A stretch of DNA of 64,000 bases from Bacteroidales bacterium 52_46 (GTDB lineage: Bacteria; Bacteroidota; Bacteroidia; Bacteroidales; Muribaculaceae), in contig MNQK01000005.1 in the NCBI GenBank assembly GCA_001915385.1, positions 21,974-85,973 on the forward strand, given 5' to 3'. Each line of letters starts with the position of its first letter. The stretch's first letter is position 1. The notes below the pieces were generated by a model that ran no database searches, was not told the origin of the DNA, and was given only the letters and a program-made list of their open reading frames with translations. This document shows positions 1 through 8,240 of this stretch, one piece after another. Position numbers and translations under genes: made by a program.

Positions 1-991
1 TCATACCGAGACCGAGATTGAGCTCGCCGGGCGAGAGGAACGCCGCCGAGAGGTCGTTGGTGTTCTTGCGGTAGTTGTTGAGCAGCTGTGTCTTGAACTG
101 CAACGTGGCCGAGTAGTACCAGCGTTTTGCGGCTTTCACACCGAATTTCGAGTTGATCTGGAAATTATCCTCCGAGATGCTGTAGTTGCGCAGCGAGTCG
201 TCGGGCGCACTGTTCAGGCCGAGTTTGTACTGCACGGTGTTCTCAAACAGAAGGTTGGGGTGGAACGTCTGGTTCAGGCGCGCATTGTACACGCCCTGGA
301 TTATCGTATTGAGGTTGTTGTTGCCGCCCTGATACCAGTTGGGCGAGTTGTAGGCCTGCGAGAACTGTATCATGCCGTCGAACTGCTGGAGCCAGTGTAT
401 CTTCTTCACTTCCACGGCATCGACTGCACCCTTGACCTCGGATTTGTCGACAGAAATCTCCTCGACGGTGATATGCGCCGTAGTGGGGTCGACGAAGGCG
501 CGGAAACGCTTGGGCGCTTCGGGAAGGGTATTGATGTTGTATCTCACATGCCGCGCATTGTCAATCATATAGCGCTGGCGCAGCTTCTGGTAGCGCAGCA
601 TGGCGTCATTGCGGTCGTTGACCCAGTCGAGGGGACCGGGTGCGGGCGTTTCCCTCCCTTCGATTGCGGTGGAGTCGGCGGTGAGCATCACGTCGTAAGA
701 GTCAAAAATCATCGGCATGAACAGCGTGGTGGGAAGCATGCGGTTGTGCACGTCGAGCGTGGTGTCTATCTCGAATTCCTTCTCTTCGGCTTTCTCTCCG
801 TTGATATCGAAATAGTCCACCCATTCCTCGTCGGAGGCGGTGTCGGCGGCAACAGTATCGACCGGGACGGCGGCAACTGTCTCCTCGACCCACTGGCCGT
901 TGACGAAACGATATTTCTTGGTGACCTGCGCGTTGACGGCCGTCACCCCCAGCATAAGCACTATAAGCAAGTAATATAATCGTGTAAGCAT
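1..991 (-). CDS. DUF3078 domain-containing outer-membrane protein, C-terminus beyond window
   Basis: The reading frame starts with ATG at 991 and is open to the left edge (about 330 codons visible). The N-terminus is a signal peptide (MLTRLYYLLIVLMLGVTAVNA, cleavage near AQ). It is followed by an acidic low-complexity stretch and then by the block LQQFDGMIQFSQAYNSPNW followed by YQGGNNNLN, which I recognise from the Bacteroidetes DUF3078 family. The rest alternates polar and aromatic residues, as in an outer-membrane beta barrel. Its biochemical role is unknown. It is divergent from pheS, with a -7 box at 1037-1045. The opposite-strand frame over this stretch shows no family resemblance. Confidence 0.8.
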   Translation of the reverse strand, partial: MLTRLYYLLIVLMLGVTAVNAQVTKKYRFVNGQWVEETVAAVPVDTVAADTASDEEWVDYFDINGEKAEEKEFEIDTTLDVHNRMLPTTLFMPMIFDSYDVMLTADSTAIEGRETPAPGPLDWVNDRNDAMLRYQKLRQRYMIDNARHVRYNINTLPEAPKRFRAFVDPTTAHITVEEISVDKSEVKGAVDAVEVKKIHWLQQFDGMIQFSQAYNSPNWYQGGNNNLNTIIQGVYNARLNQTFHPNLLFENTVQYKLGLNSAPDDSLRNYSISEDNFQINSKFGVKAAKRWYYSATLQFKTQLLNNYRKNTNDLSAAFLSPGELNLGLGM

Positions 992-1036
992 ACCTTTGGA
1001 AAATTGCTTGCGGTAAACGAAACGTGAAAAATTTTT

Positions 1037-1045
1037 ACAAAGATA
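1037..1045 (-). promoter_or_regulatory. -7 box (TATCTTTGT) for the DUF3078 gene
   Basis: On the minus strand TATCTTTGT matches the Bacteroidetes TAnnTTTG -7 element, about 45 bases upstream of the start at 991. No clear -33 TTTG is visible at the usual distance. Confidence 0.55.
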
Positions 1046-1066
1046 GCAAATAATATGGAAATTTCG

Positions 1067-1075
1067 TAACTTTGC
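1067..1075 (+). promoter_or_regulatory. -7 box (TAACTTTGC) for pheS
   Basis: TAACTTTGC matches the -7 consensus. It overlaps the upstream in-frame TTG at 1072, so translation cannot begin there and the start at 1150 is preferred. The 5' leader contains a hairpin (ATGAAGC at 1094-1100 pairing with GCTTCAT at 1108-1114). Confidence 0.6.
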
Positions 1076-1149
1076 ACATCTTAATACGACGCCATGAAGC
1101 ATATATGGCTTCATGCCGTTTTTCCGGAAAAGTTAAAACCCAATTACTG

Positions 1150-2166
1150 ATGATTGATAAGATAAACGCCCTCAAGTCAACGATAGAAGGACTTACAGCC
1201 GCCAGCGATGCCGAAGTGGAGGCTCTCCGCGTCAAGTATCTGAGCAAAAAAGGTGAGATTTCACTCCTTTTCAATGATTTCCGCACCGTGCCCGCCGAGC
1301 AGAAAAAAGCCATCGGACAGGCACTCAACGAATTGAAAAACTTTGCCACGGAGCGCATCAACTCGTTGCGCGACGCCCTCGCCTCGGCCGACACAGGTCT
1401 TGAAGGCGTCGACCTCACCCGTACTCCCGCGCCGTTGCGCCTCGGCACACGCCATCCCCTTTCGCTGGTGCGTGAGGAAATCATCGCCATATTCCGCCGT
1501 CTGGGCTTCACCGTGGCCGAAGGTCCCGAAATCGAGGACGACTGGCATGTGTTTGAATCGCTCAACTTCGCCGCCGACCATCCCGCGCGCGACATGCAGG
1601 ACACATTCTTCATACAGCGCAACCCCGACGTGCTGCTCCGCACCCACACATCGTCAGTACAGACCCGCGTGATGGAGAAGACGCAGCCGCCTATCCGCAT
1701 CATCTGCCCCGGACGCGTATACCGCAACGAGGCCATCTCGGCACGCGCCCACTGCTTCTTCCACCAGGTCGAAGCGCTCTATATCGACAAGAACGTATCG
1801 TTCGCCGACTTGCGCCAGACACTCCTTTACTTCGCCCGCGAGATGTTCGGACCCGACACCAAAATCCGTCTGCGCCCGAGCTACTTCCCGTTCACCGAGC
1901 CTTCGGCCGAAATGGATATATCATGCGACCTCTGCGGAGGCAAGGGATGCTCGTTCTGCAAGGGCACCGGATGGGTGGAGATACTCGGATGCGGCATGGT
2001 CGACCCCAACGTGCTCGAAGCCTGCGGCATAGACTCCAAAGTATACTCCGGATTCGCCCTCGGCATGGGCATAGAGCGCATCACCAACCTGAAATACAGG
2101 GTGAAAGACCTGCGCATGTTCTCGGAAAACGATGTCCGTTTCCTCGACGAATTCATTGACGCATAA
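1150..2166 (+). CDS. pheS: Phenylalanine--tRNA ligase alpha subunit
   Basis: This is the catalytic alpha chain of the cytoplasmic alpha2beta2 PheRS, which charges tRNA-Phe. The 338-residue product has an N-terminal helical arm with the VKYLSKKGE block. The class II core shows GPEIEDDWHVFESLN, HPARDMQDTFF, RTHTSSVQTR (motif 2 region), PSYFPFTEPSAE and GMGIERI (motif 3). A Cys4 insertion (CDLC and CSFC) precedes GWVEILGCGMV, probably a zinc site; I know this variant from Bacteroidetes. The start is set by the promoter at 1067 and by E. coli PheS length; ATG 1105 is a weaker alternative. pheT is not adjacent. Confidence 0.95.
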   Translation: MIDKINALKSTIEGLTAASDAEVEALRVKYLSKKGEISLLFNDFRTVPAEQKKAIGQALNELKNFATERINSLRDALASADTGLEGVDLTRTPAPLRLGTRHPLSLVREEIIAIFRRLGFTVAEGPEIEDDWHVFESLNFAADHPARDMQDTFFIQRNPDVLLRTHTSSVQTRVMEKTQPPIRIICPGRVYRNEAISARAHCFFHQVEALYIDKNVSFADLRQTLLYFAREMFGPDTKIRLRPSYFPFTEPSAEMDISCDLCGGKGCSFCKGTGWVEILGCGMVDPNVLEACGIDSKVYSGFALGMGIERITNLKYRVKDLRMFSENDVRFLDEFIDA

Positions 2167-2177
2167 CAATAAGGGAA

Positions 2178-2220
2178 GTCAGGCCTGTCGGACCTGTCAG
2201 ACCCGTCCGACAGGTCCGAC
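2178..2220. repeat. 9-bp tandem repeat (GTCnGACnn)x5, hairpin-forming
   Basis: Five degenerate 9-base units with GTC(A/G/C)G(A/G)C cores follow pheS. CCTGTCGGAC (2184-2193) pairs perfectly with GTCCGACAGG (2205-2214), so the spacer could form a 10-bp hairpin after pheS. It lacks a T-tract. Related arrays lie at 33194 and 34979. Confidence 0.7.
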
Positions 2221-2247
2221 ATCATCTTACTTCAATCCCATTCGACC

Positions 2248-2625
2248 ATGCCGGGCTGGTTACAATTGCTGAGTGTTGGCGCCGGAGGTGCCATCGGAGC
2301 CATATTCCGTTTTCTGCTGCAATACTGCCTCAGCGGCTCCTACCGCCAGTGGGTCATAGTGGCGGTCAATCTCACCGGAAGCGCACTTATAGGCGCGGCG
2401 TGGGCCATAGCAGGCCGCTACGGTTCATCCGTCATCCTCAACCAGTGGCTCATCGCGGGAGTGCTCGGAGGCTTCACCACCTACTCCACATTTGCCTGGG
2501 ACAGCTTCGACCTCATCAGAAACGGACGCACGCTTGAAGCCGTCCTCTACATGGCAGTCACCGTAATAGGCGGACTTTTACTCTGCGCGTTAGCTTTTAA
2601 CTGTACCGAAAAATTACTCCGATGA
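2248..2625 (+). CDS. crcB: Fluoride ion exporter CrcB/Fluc
   Basis: This 125-residue, four-helix inner-membrane protein forms dual-topology dimeric fluoride channels. Family signatures are present: GAGGAIGAIFRF at the N-terminus, VNLTGSALIG in helix 2 and GVLGGFTTYSTF in helix 3, including the conserved Phe and Thr/Ser residues lining the pore. The stop overlaps the nth start (ATGA at 2622-2625), so the two are probably co-translated. No fluoride riboswitch could be recognised in the 80-base spacer upstream. Confidence 0.93.
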   Translation: MPGWLQLLSVGAGGAIGAIFRFLLQYCLSGSYRQWVIVAVNLTGSALIGAAWAIAGRYGSSVILNQWLIAGVLGGFTTYSTFAWDSFDLIRNGRTLEAVLYMAVTVIGGLLLCALAFNCTEKLLR

Positions 2626-3269
2626 CAATAAAACAACGTTATGCGGCAGTCCTTGAGCGCTTTGCCACCGCAATGCCCTCGCCGGAAACGGAACTGCACT
2701 ACGACACCCCGTTCCATCTGCTCTTAGCCGTGATACTCTCGGCACAGTGCACCGACAAGCGCGTCAACATGGTCACGCCGCCACTCTTCGAGGCATTTCC
2801 CACGCCTGAATCGATGGCCGCCGTCACGCCCGACGACGTGTTTCCGTTCATCAGATCGGTATCCTACCCCAATAACAAAGCCAAATCGCTCGTCGGAGCC
2901 GCCCGCACCCTCGTAGAGCGTTTCGGCGGCGAGATGCCATCCGACATCGACTCGCTGATGGAACTGCCGGGCGTAGGACGCAAAACCGCCAACGTGATGC
3001 TCGCCGTGGTGTTCAACCGCGCCGCAATGGCCGTCGACACCCACGTGTTCCGCGTCAGCGAGCGCATCGGCCTGACAACCAATTCAAAAAATCCGCTCCA
3101 GACCGAACGGACACTCGTAAAATACATTCCCGAGACCGACATACCGCGCGCCCACCACTGGCTAATACTCCACGGCCGCTATGTGTGCAAGGCGCGGCGC
3201 CCCGACTGCCTGAACTGCCCTATAACCGACCTTTGCCGCTATTTCGGCAAAAACGCGGGCGCACAGTGA
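2622..3269 (+). CDS. nth: Endonuclease III (DNA glycosylase/AP lyase)
   Basis: This base-excision repair enzyme removes oxidised pyrimidines and nicks AP sites. The 215-residue sequence has the helix-hairpin-helix LPGVGRKTANV with the catalytic Lys, VDTHVFRVSERIGL with the catalytic Asp, and the C-terminal [4Fe-4S] loop CKARRPDCLNCPITDLC with C-x6-C-x2-C-x5-C spacing. Length and motifs are complete, so it should be active. It overlaps crcB by four bases, and the TRIC-like gene follows 19 bases later. Confidence 0.96.
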   Translation: MTIKQRYAAVLERFATAMPSPETELHYDTPFHLLLAVILSAQCTDKRVNMVTPPLFEAFPTPESMAAVTPDDVFPFIRSVSYPNNKAKSLVGAARTLVERFGGEMPSDIDSLMELPGVGRKTANVMLAVVFNRAAMAVDTHVFRVSERIGLTTNSKNPLQTERTLVKYIPETDIPRAHHWLILHGRYVCKARRPDCLNCPITDLCRYFGKNAGAQ

Positions 3270-3288
3270 CAATACAAAACGACACTAC

Positions 3289-3930
3289 ATGGAATCCACC
3301 TTCCTCTTCATAATCGAAGTCATAGGCACCTTTGCCTTTGCCATAAGCGGAATCCGGCTCGCGGCCTACAAGAACTTCGACCTGTTCGGCGCTTACACCA
3401 TAGGCCTTGTCACGGCTATCGGCGGCGGAACGCTCCGCGACCTGCTGCTCGACATTCCGGTGTTCTGGATGCAGACATGGCTCTATCTCGCCGTCACCGG
3501 CATGGCACTCGGCATTGTAATCCTGTTCAGGCGCATGCTTATCAGCATGAACCGCATGCTCTTTATCTTCGACACCGTAGGTCTGGCGCTGTTCGTGGTC
3601 ATCGGCATACAGAAAACCATCGCGGCGGACTATCCGATGTGGGTGGCGATGGTCATGGGCGTAATCACCGGCTCGTTCGGAGGCGTGGTGCGCGACATTC
3701 TCATCAACGTGGAGCCGCTGTTCTTCCGCAAGGACATTTATGCCACGGCCTGCCTCGCCGGAGGATTCGCCTACTGGGGGAGCACCATGCTCGGCTGGAA
3801 CGACGTGACGTCGCAACTGCTCTGCGCCGCCACCATCATCATACTGCGCACGTGCGCCATCCGCTACAACTGGTCGCTGCCTCAGCTCAGGTACACCCCC
3901 GACGACACCGGCGAAAGCCCCGACAAATAG
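3289..3930 (+). CDS. TRIC/UPF0126-family membrane protein
   Basis: The 213-residue product has about seven membrane segments and the two inverted repeats of this family. Each repeat carries a glycine-rich arginine motif: AIGGGTLRDLLLD in the first half and GSFGGVVRDILIN in the second. Bacterial homologues (YadS/YicG type) resemble trimeric intracellular cation channels; their physiological ion and role are not established. It lies downstream of nth in the same direction and is probably in the crcB-nth unit. Confidence 0.85.
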   Translation: MESTFLFIIEVIGTFAFAISGIRLAAYKNFDLFGAYTIGLVTAIGGGTLRDLLLDIPVFWMQTWLYLAVTGMALGIVILFRRMLISMNRMLFIFDTVGLALFVVIGIQKTIAADYPMWVAMVMGVITGSFGGVVRDILINVEPLFFRKDIYATACLAGGFAYWGSTMLGWNDVTSQLLCAATIIILRTCAIRYNWSLPQLRYTPDDTGESPDK

Positions 3931-4054
3931 TACCCCGTTGACGTTTTTTTACAAACTTTTTTCACGCGCTGAATGTTAAAAAGAGCGTGAAACCGATAGC
4001 CGCGTCCTTCCCGGGCAGGGAGACAACGGCACCAATCTGTAAAAAAACGCAATT

Positions 4055-4594
4055 ATGAAAACTGTCAGGACCATATACTTTGCCGGAGGTTCCTTCTGGG
4101 GTACCCAACAATATATACGCAACTTCAGCGGCGTAGTGTCGACGCGCATCGGCTACGCCAACTCACTTGTACCCAACCCGCGCTACCGCGAAGTATGTCA
4201 GGGAAAAACGGGAGCCGCGGAGTGCGTCAAAGTGGATTATGACCCCGAACGCATCTCCCTTGAGAGCCTTGTACAGCTGTTCATCCTCTCCATCAACCCC
4301 ACGTCGGTCAACAGGCAGGGCAACGACGTAGGCCCCCAGTACCGCAGCGGCATCTACTACACCGACATGGACGACGCCCATACGGTGTTCAACGTCGTAA
4401 GCGCGCTTGAGGACTCATACGACGCACCGTTCGCAGTGGAAATCCTTCCGTTGGAAAATTTCTACCGCGCCGAAAAATCATTGCAGGACTACCTCAGACG
4501 CACCCCCGGAGGCCACTGCACCATAAGTCCGCGCCTGATGGAGTATTCACGCAGCATTCAAGGCGTATTTGACGCCATCAACCCCGCTGTATGA
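4055..4594 (+). CDS. MsrA-like protein lacking the catalytic cysteine
   Basis: The fold is peptide-methionine (S)-S-oxide reductase, 179 residues. The family motif GCFWG(x)E reads GGSFWGTQ: Ser13 (codon TCC) replaces the nucleophilic Cys and Gln replaces the following Glu. The downstream YHQ block reads SLQ. In contrast, substrate-pocket residues known from E. coli MsrA appear conserved: the Tyr of NPRYREVC, the Glu of TGAAE, and Asp/Tyr in QGNDVGPQYRS. I expect no classical reductase activity; a sulfoxide-binding pseudo-enzyme or an altered function is possible. It converges on pdxB, with two bases between the stops. Confidence 0.85.
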   Translation: MKTVRTIYFAGGSFWGTQQYIRNFSGVVSTRIGYANSLVPNPRYREVCQGKTGAAECVKVDYDPERISLESLVQLFILSINPTSVNRQGNDVGPQYRSGIYYTDMDDAHTVFNVVSALEDSYDAPFAVEILPLENFYRAEKSLQDYLRRTPGGHCTISPRLMEYSRSIQGVFDAINPAV

Positions 4595-4596
4595 CA

Positions 4597-5625
4597 TTAC
4601 CCCTCGGTCACTTCGGGACGGAGAGGATAAGTGTTGCGCAGGCGCTCGAAATGCGCCCCGAATTCCGCCGTGCCCGCTTTCTGCCGCAATATTGCCGTAT
4701 CCTCAAACGGGTCATACGATCTCGCAACCGCATCGGCGGTGACATTCTCCACCGCTCCCGCAGGGATATCGGGAGTCATGCGGTAATCTATGCCGAAATA
4801 ATTGCATAACGCATTCACAGCCATAGTAGTGGCGCGTATCTTACCGTTGAGCGAATAGCCCGCGATATGAGGCGTGGCAATGTCGACGAGCTGAAGTAGC
4901 CGCTGCGACACATCAGGTTCATTCTCCCAGCAGTCAATCACGGCATGACCGATTGTGCCTGCCTCAAGTGCGGCGACAAGGTCATCGTTATCTACCACGG
5001 GGCCCCTCGCCGAATTCATTATCACCGCATCGCGGCGCATGCGCCCGAACAGCGCACTGTCGGCAAGGTGATAAGTGGCATGCCGCCCCTCTTTCGTCAA
5101 AGGCACATGGAATGTCACCACATCGGCCTGCGGCAGAAGCTCTTCAAGCGTGACGCCGTCAAAATCAGGCTCGCGTTCGGCACGTGGCGGGTCGCACTTC
5201 AGCACACGCATGCCGAGTTTCTCCCCCCAGTCGGCCACGATACTCCCCACATGCCCTACACCTACCACTCCTATCGTCTTCCCTTCGAGACCTTCGGGAA
5301 ACAGTTTCAGCAGCGACGCATATACATATTGCGCCACAGCGGGAGCATTGCATCCGGGCGCCGAAGCGACGGTTATGCCGCGTTCGGCGCACCATGGCAG
5401 GTCGATATGGTCGGTCCCGATAGTCGCCGTAGCTATGAAGCGCACGTTGCTGTTGCCTAAAAGGGAAGCATCACACCGCGTGCGCGTACGCACAATCATT
5501 GCATCGGCATCCGCCACAGCCTCCGGAGTGAATTCACCGGGTGCAAGACGCTCTATATCAAAATAATCCGCGAGTCCATCGGGCACGCATGGCACATGAC
5601 TCTCAATTATCAGTTTCGGTTTCAT
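4597..5625 (-). CDS. pdxB: 4-phosphoerythronate dehydrogenase
   Basis: PdxB oxidises 4-phosphoerythronate in the DXP-independent pyridoxal-phosphate pathway. The 342-residue D-2-hydroxyacid dehydrogenase has the NAD-binding GVVGVGHVGS, the catalytic Arg in NSARGPVVDNDDL, the Glu in CWENEPD and the His in TPHIAGYS, plus the C-terminal dimerisation segment typical of PdxB. The start MKPKLIIESH at 5625 is preferred over an upstream in-frame start at 5709, which adds 28 residues unlike the family. It is transcribed alone and faces away from the repeat at 5711. Confidence 0.92.
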   Translation of the reverse strand: MKPKLIIESHVPCVPDGLADYFDIERLAPGEFTPEAVADADAMIVRTRTRCDASLLGNSNVRFIATATIGTDHIDLPWCAERGITVASAPGCNAPAVAQYVYASLLKLFPEGLEGKTIGVVGVGHVGSIVADWGEKLGMRVLKCDPPRAEREPDFDGVTLEELLPQADVVTFHVPLTKEGRHATYHLADSALFGRMRRDAVIMNSARGPVVDNDDLVAALEAGTIGHAVIDCWENEPDVSQRLLQLVDIATPHIAGYSLNGKIRATTMAVNALCNYFGIDYRMTPDIPAGAVENVTADAVARSYDPFEDTAILRQKAGTAEFGAHFERLRNTYPLRPEVTEG

Positions 5626-5710
5626 AATAACTGCATTACAACATATTATAATAACAGACCGGACACCCCAAAAGATTAGACATCGGGGCACCCCTGGAGG
5701 ATGTTGCATT

Positions 5711-5791
5711 TAAACCGCGGTTGAAAACCGCGGCTACTATGCGGCTGATTACCGGTATGCTTTGCTTAGTAGCCGCGGTTTTTAACCGCGG
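5711..5791. repeat. Family A palindrome (copy A1)
   Basis: The left arm 5711-5739 and right arm 5767-5791 are reverse complements with one G-U-compatible difference. Each arm contains two CCGCGG blocks separated by a short A/T run and ends in CTACTA or TAGTAG. It lies in the spacer between pdxB and the membrane protein gene. Other copies are at 11126, 40282, 40864, 56008 and 59053. Confidence 0.85.
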
Positions 5792-5820
5792 AAGGTTTAA
5801 CTTTGCAACACCCGCCGGTC

Positions 5821-6795
5821 TTACACATAGTAGCACGCCGAATAGAGCGCGACATATACCGCAATTATCCCAATCAGCACCCACACCGCGCCGCGCGGAC
5901 GGCGTATGGAATAATAGTGCGCTACCTGGTAGGCCGCAGTCAGGCACAGCATCGGAAAATATACCGACAGGTTGCCGTAATCGACTATCATGAAAATCAT
6001 AGTCGAAATCAGCAGCAGCGTCAGGAAGCCGTTGTATGCGCGGAATTTGGCATTGTAGCTGAGTATCTTCATCAGATTGGCGCACATAGCGGCGAAACCG
6101 AGTATCATCGTTATGCCTACGGCCGCAAACACCGTAATCATATCCGGCACGCTCAATCGCGAGAACACGCTCTCAAACTGCGGCCACCCTATATCCGACA
6201 GTTCCATTACCCCGAAGCCGTAAAGTATCCACACCGGGCAGATGATACCGATTACAGTGGCAAGCACCGACCGGAAATTGAGTATTCTCATCTGCGCCAG
6301 GCCGAGTATGGCCACCGGGATATAGAACATGAACGCATACTGCACGAGCGATGCCAGCGACAATATGAAAAATATCAGGAACACCCTCCTCGTGGCCGAC
6401 ATGTCGCCGTAGCAGCTGAACATCGTGGCCGTGATGCCGAGCATCACGACGCACATCAGCGACCCGCCGTAAAACTGTCCCGCCGCCACGGGCAGCGACG
6501 TCAGCATCACTATATAAAGCGACGAGGTCAGGGCCGACGGAGCACGCATGAAGTTGAACACCTTGTTGAGCCCGATGAACGATATGGCCGTCAGGGCGGT
6601 CAGCACCAGACTTATGACAAGTGACAGCTCGCCCTGCGGGAGCCAGCGGTTGGGCGACGGGAACACCGTGCCACGGCTGCCTGTGATTTCATCGACATGG
6701 CCCGAACGGAATGCCGCATACGTCATCACTGCCGCGATGATGAATATCAGCGTGGTGCAGTTGCGCGAATGTAGGTAACGGTTGAGCCTGTCCAT
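5821..6795 (-). CDS. Multi-pass membrane protein of unknown function
   Basis: The 324-residue product is almost entirely hydrophobic, with roughly nine predicted transmembrane segments (about residues 14-30, 58-75, 90-105, 110-130, 135-160, 180-200, 220-245, 255-290 and 300-320). I recognise no catalytic motif and cannot assign a family with confidence. It begins 10 bases after the purD stop in the same direction, so it is probably co-transcribed with purD. That does not by itself imply a role in purine synthesis. Confidence 0.8.
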   Translation of the reverse strand: MDRLNRYLHSRNCTTLIFIIAAVMTYAAFRSGHVDEITGSRGTVFPSPNRWLPQGELSLVISLVLTALTAISFIGLNKVFNFMRAPSALTSSLYIVMLTSLPVAAGQFYGGSLMCVVMLGITATMFSCYGDMSATRRVFLIFFILSLASLVQYAFMFYIPVAILGLAQMRILNFRSVLATVIGIICPVWILYGFGVMELSDIGWPQFESVFSRLSVPDMITVFAAVGITMILGFAAMCANLMKILSYNAKFRAYNGFLTLLLISTMIFMIVDYGNLSVYFPMLCLTAAYQVAHYYSIRRPRGAVWVLIGIIAVYVALYSACYYV

Positions 6796-6805
6796 GCTTT
6801 AGAAC

Positions 6806-8086
6806 TTATTTTTCCGACTCGAGGCGGAGGAGGTCACGGCCGATGTCGCGGCGCAGGTTCTTCCCCTCGAAATTCACCTTCGCTGCCGAGCGGTAGCTCT
6901 TATCGAGAGCCTCGGCCACGGTGTCGGCCATCGAGCTGACCGATATGACGCGGCCTCCCGAAGTGACAAGGTTGCCGTTGTCGTCCATCCTGGTGCCGGC
7001 ATGGAACAGTATGCTTTCGTCGACCGTGCCGTCGATTGTGATTGCCTTTCCCTTGGGATAGCTGCCGGGGTAACCGCCCGACACGAGCATCACCGTCACC
7101 GAGGCGCGGGGGTTGATGTCAAGGGGCATCTCGCCGAGATTTCCTTCTGCTGCCGCTTTGAGCAGCTCCACGAGGTCTGAGTCGATACGGAGCATCACGG
7201 CCTCGGTTTCCGGGTCGCCCATGCGCACGTTGTACTCGATTACCATCGGTTCACCATCTACGTTGATGAGGCCGAGGAATATGAATCCGCGGTAGGTGAT
7301 ACCCTCTTCCTTAAGTCCGTCGATTGTAGGACGTATGATGCGGCTGTCGACTTTGCGCATGAACTCATCGTCGGCGAACACCACGGGGCTTACGGCGCCC
7401 ATGCCGCCGGTATTGAGGCCGGTGTCACCCTCGCCTATGCGCTTGTAGTCCTTGGCCACGGGGAGCACGCGGTAGCCGCCGTTGCCGTCGGTCAGCACGA
7501 ATACCGAGCACTCTATTCCCGAAAGGAATTCCTCGATGACAACCGTTGCCGACGACTTGCCGAACATGCCGTCGAGCATCTCGGCGAGTGCTTTCTTGGC
7601 TTCGTCGAGCGAGTCGATGATGAGCACGCCCTTGCCGGCGGCAAGGCCGTCGGCCTTTAGCACGTATGGTGCCTTGAGCGATTCGAGAAAACGGTAGCCG
7701 TCCTCGATGGTCTCGGCGGTGAAGCTCTGATAGCGGGCTGTGGGTATGCCGTGACGCGACATGAAGGCTTTTGCGAAATCCTTGCTTCCCTCGAGGGCTG
7801 CGCCCGCTTTCGACGGTCCGGCCACAAGTACGCTGTCGGCGAACCGGTCATAGATACCGGCCACAAGCGGGTCTTCGTTGCCAGGCACAATCATGTCGAT
7901 GGCATTGTCGGCCACAAAACGCGCTATGCCGTCAAAATCGAGCGGAGAGAGCGCTACGTTGGTACCGTATTGCGCCGTGCCGCCATTGCCGGGGGCTATG
8001 TACAGATTGTCAACGAGAGGGCTTTGCGACATTTTCCACGCCAAAGCCGATTCACGGCCACCTGAGCCAAGAAGAAGGATATTCAT
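6806..8086 (-). CDS. purD: Phosphoribosylamine--glycine ligase
   Basis: PurD is the ATP-grasp enzyme for step two of purine synthesis, joining phosphoribosylamine and glycine to make GAR. The 426-residue sequence starts MNILLLGSGGRESALAW; the family's GGREHA is GGRESA here. It carries VLKADGLAAGKGV (ATP-grasp), LNTGGMGAVSP, and NVRMGDPETEAVM for metal binding. Length is normal. The next gene starts 10 bases downstream. The spacer upstream (8087-8239) is filled with simple and 9-bp repeats. Confidence 0.96.
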   Translation of the reverse strand: MNILLLGSGGRESALAWKMSQSPLVDNLYIAPGNGGTAQYGTNVALSPLDFDGIARFVADNAIDMIVPGNEDPLVAGIYDRFADSVLVAGPSKAGAALEGSKDFAKAFMSRHGIPTARYQSFTAETIEDGYRFLESLKAPYVLKADGLAAGKGVLIIDSLDEAKKALAEMLDGMFGKSSATVVIEEFLSGIECSVFVLTDGNGGYRVLPVAKDYKRIGEGDTGLNTGGMGAVSPVVFADDEFMRKVDSRIIRPTIDGLKEEGITYRGFIFLGLINVDGEPMVIEYNVRMGDPETEAVMLRIDSDLVELLKAAAEGNLGEMPLDINPRASVTVMLVSGGYPGSYPKGKAITIDGTVDESILFHAGTRMDDNGNLVTSGGRVISVSSMADTVAEALDKSYRSAAKVNFEGKNLRRDIGRDLLRLESEK

Positions 8087-8091
8087 ATAAT

Positions 8092-8240
8092 TTTGAATTT
8101 TGAATTTTTGAATTTTGAATTGGTGGGGAGGGAGGTTGGGGTCGGGGGCATCGGACCGGTCTGACCGAGTACTCGGAGTTCTCTGAGATCTCGGAGTTCT
8201 CCGAGGGCTCTGAGGGCTCTGAGCTCTCCGGGGGCTTCAT
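8092..8240. repeat. Spacer of simple repeats: TTTTGAATT runs and (GAGnnCTCn) 9-bp units
   Basis: From 8092 to 8120 the spacer is made of TTTTGAATT-like units. A G-rich stretch and then about eight degenerate 9-base units with a GAG-nn-CTC dyad follow to about 8236. A minus-strand frame opens at 8240, overlapping the methyltransferase stop (TAATG), and would encode a Ser-Glu-x tripeptide repeat. I treat that as a by-product of the repeat. Confidence 0.75.

Noticed and set aside
260..979. Plus-strand 239-codon frame at the left edge
   Set aside because: It is antisense to the DUF3078 gene, whose minus-strand product has a signal peptide and family motifs; the plus-strand product resembles nothing.
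1072..1149. Longer pheS N-terminus from TTG at 1072
   Set aside because: It overlaps the -7 box, and the extra residues do not fit PheS homologues.
2167..2247. Fluoride riboswitch upstream of crcB
   Set aside because: The spacer consists of the GTCnGAC repeat hairpin; no recognisable fluoride aptamer pattern.
8052..8240. 62-codon minus-strand frame overlapping the methyltransferase stop (TAATG)
   Set aside because: Although coupled in position, it consists of the 9-bp repeat (Ser-Glu-x) and TTTTGAATT repeat and ends inside purD; most likely not a gene.
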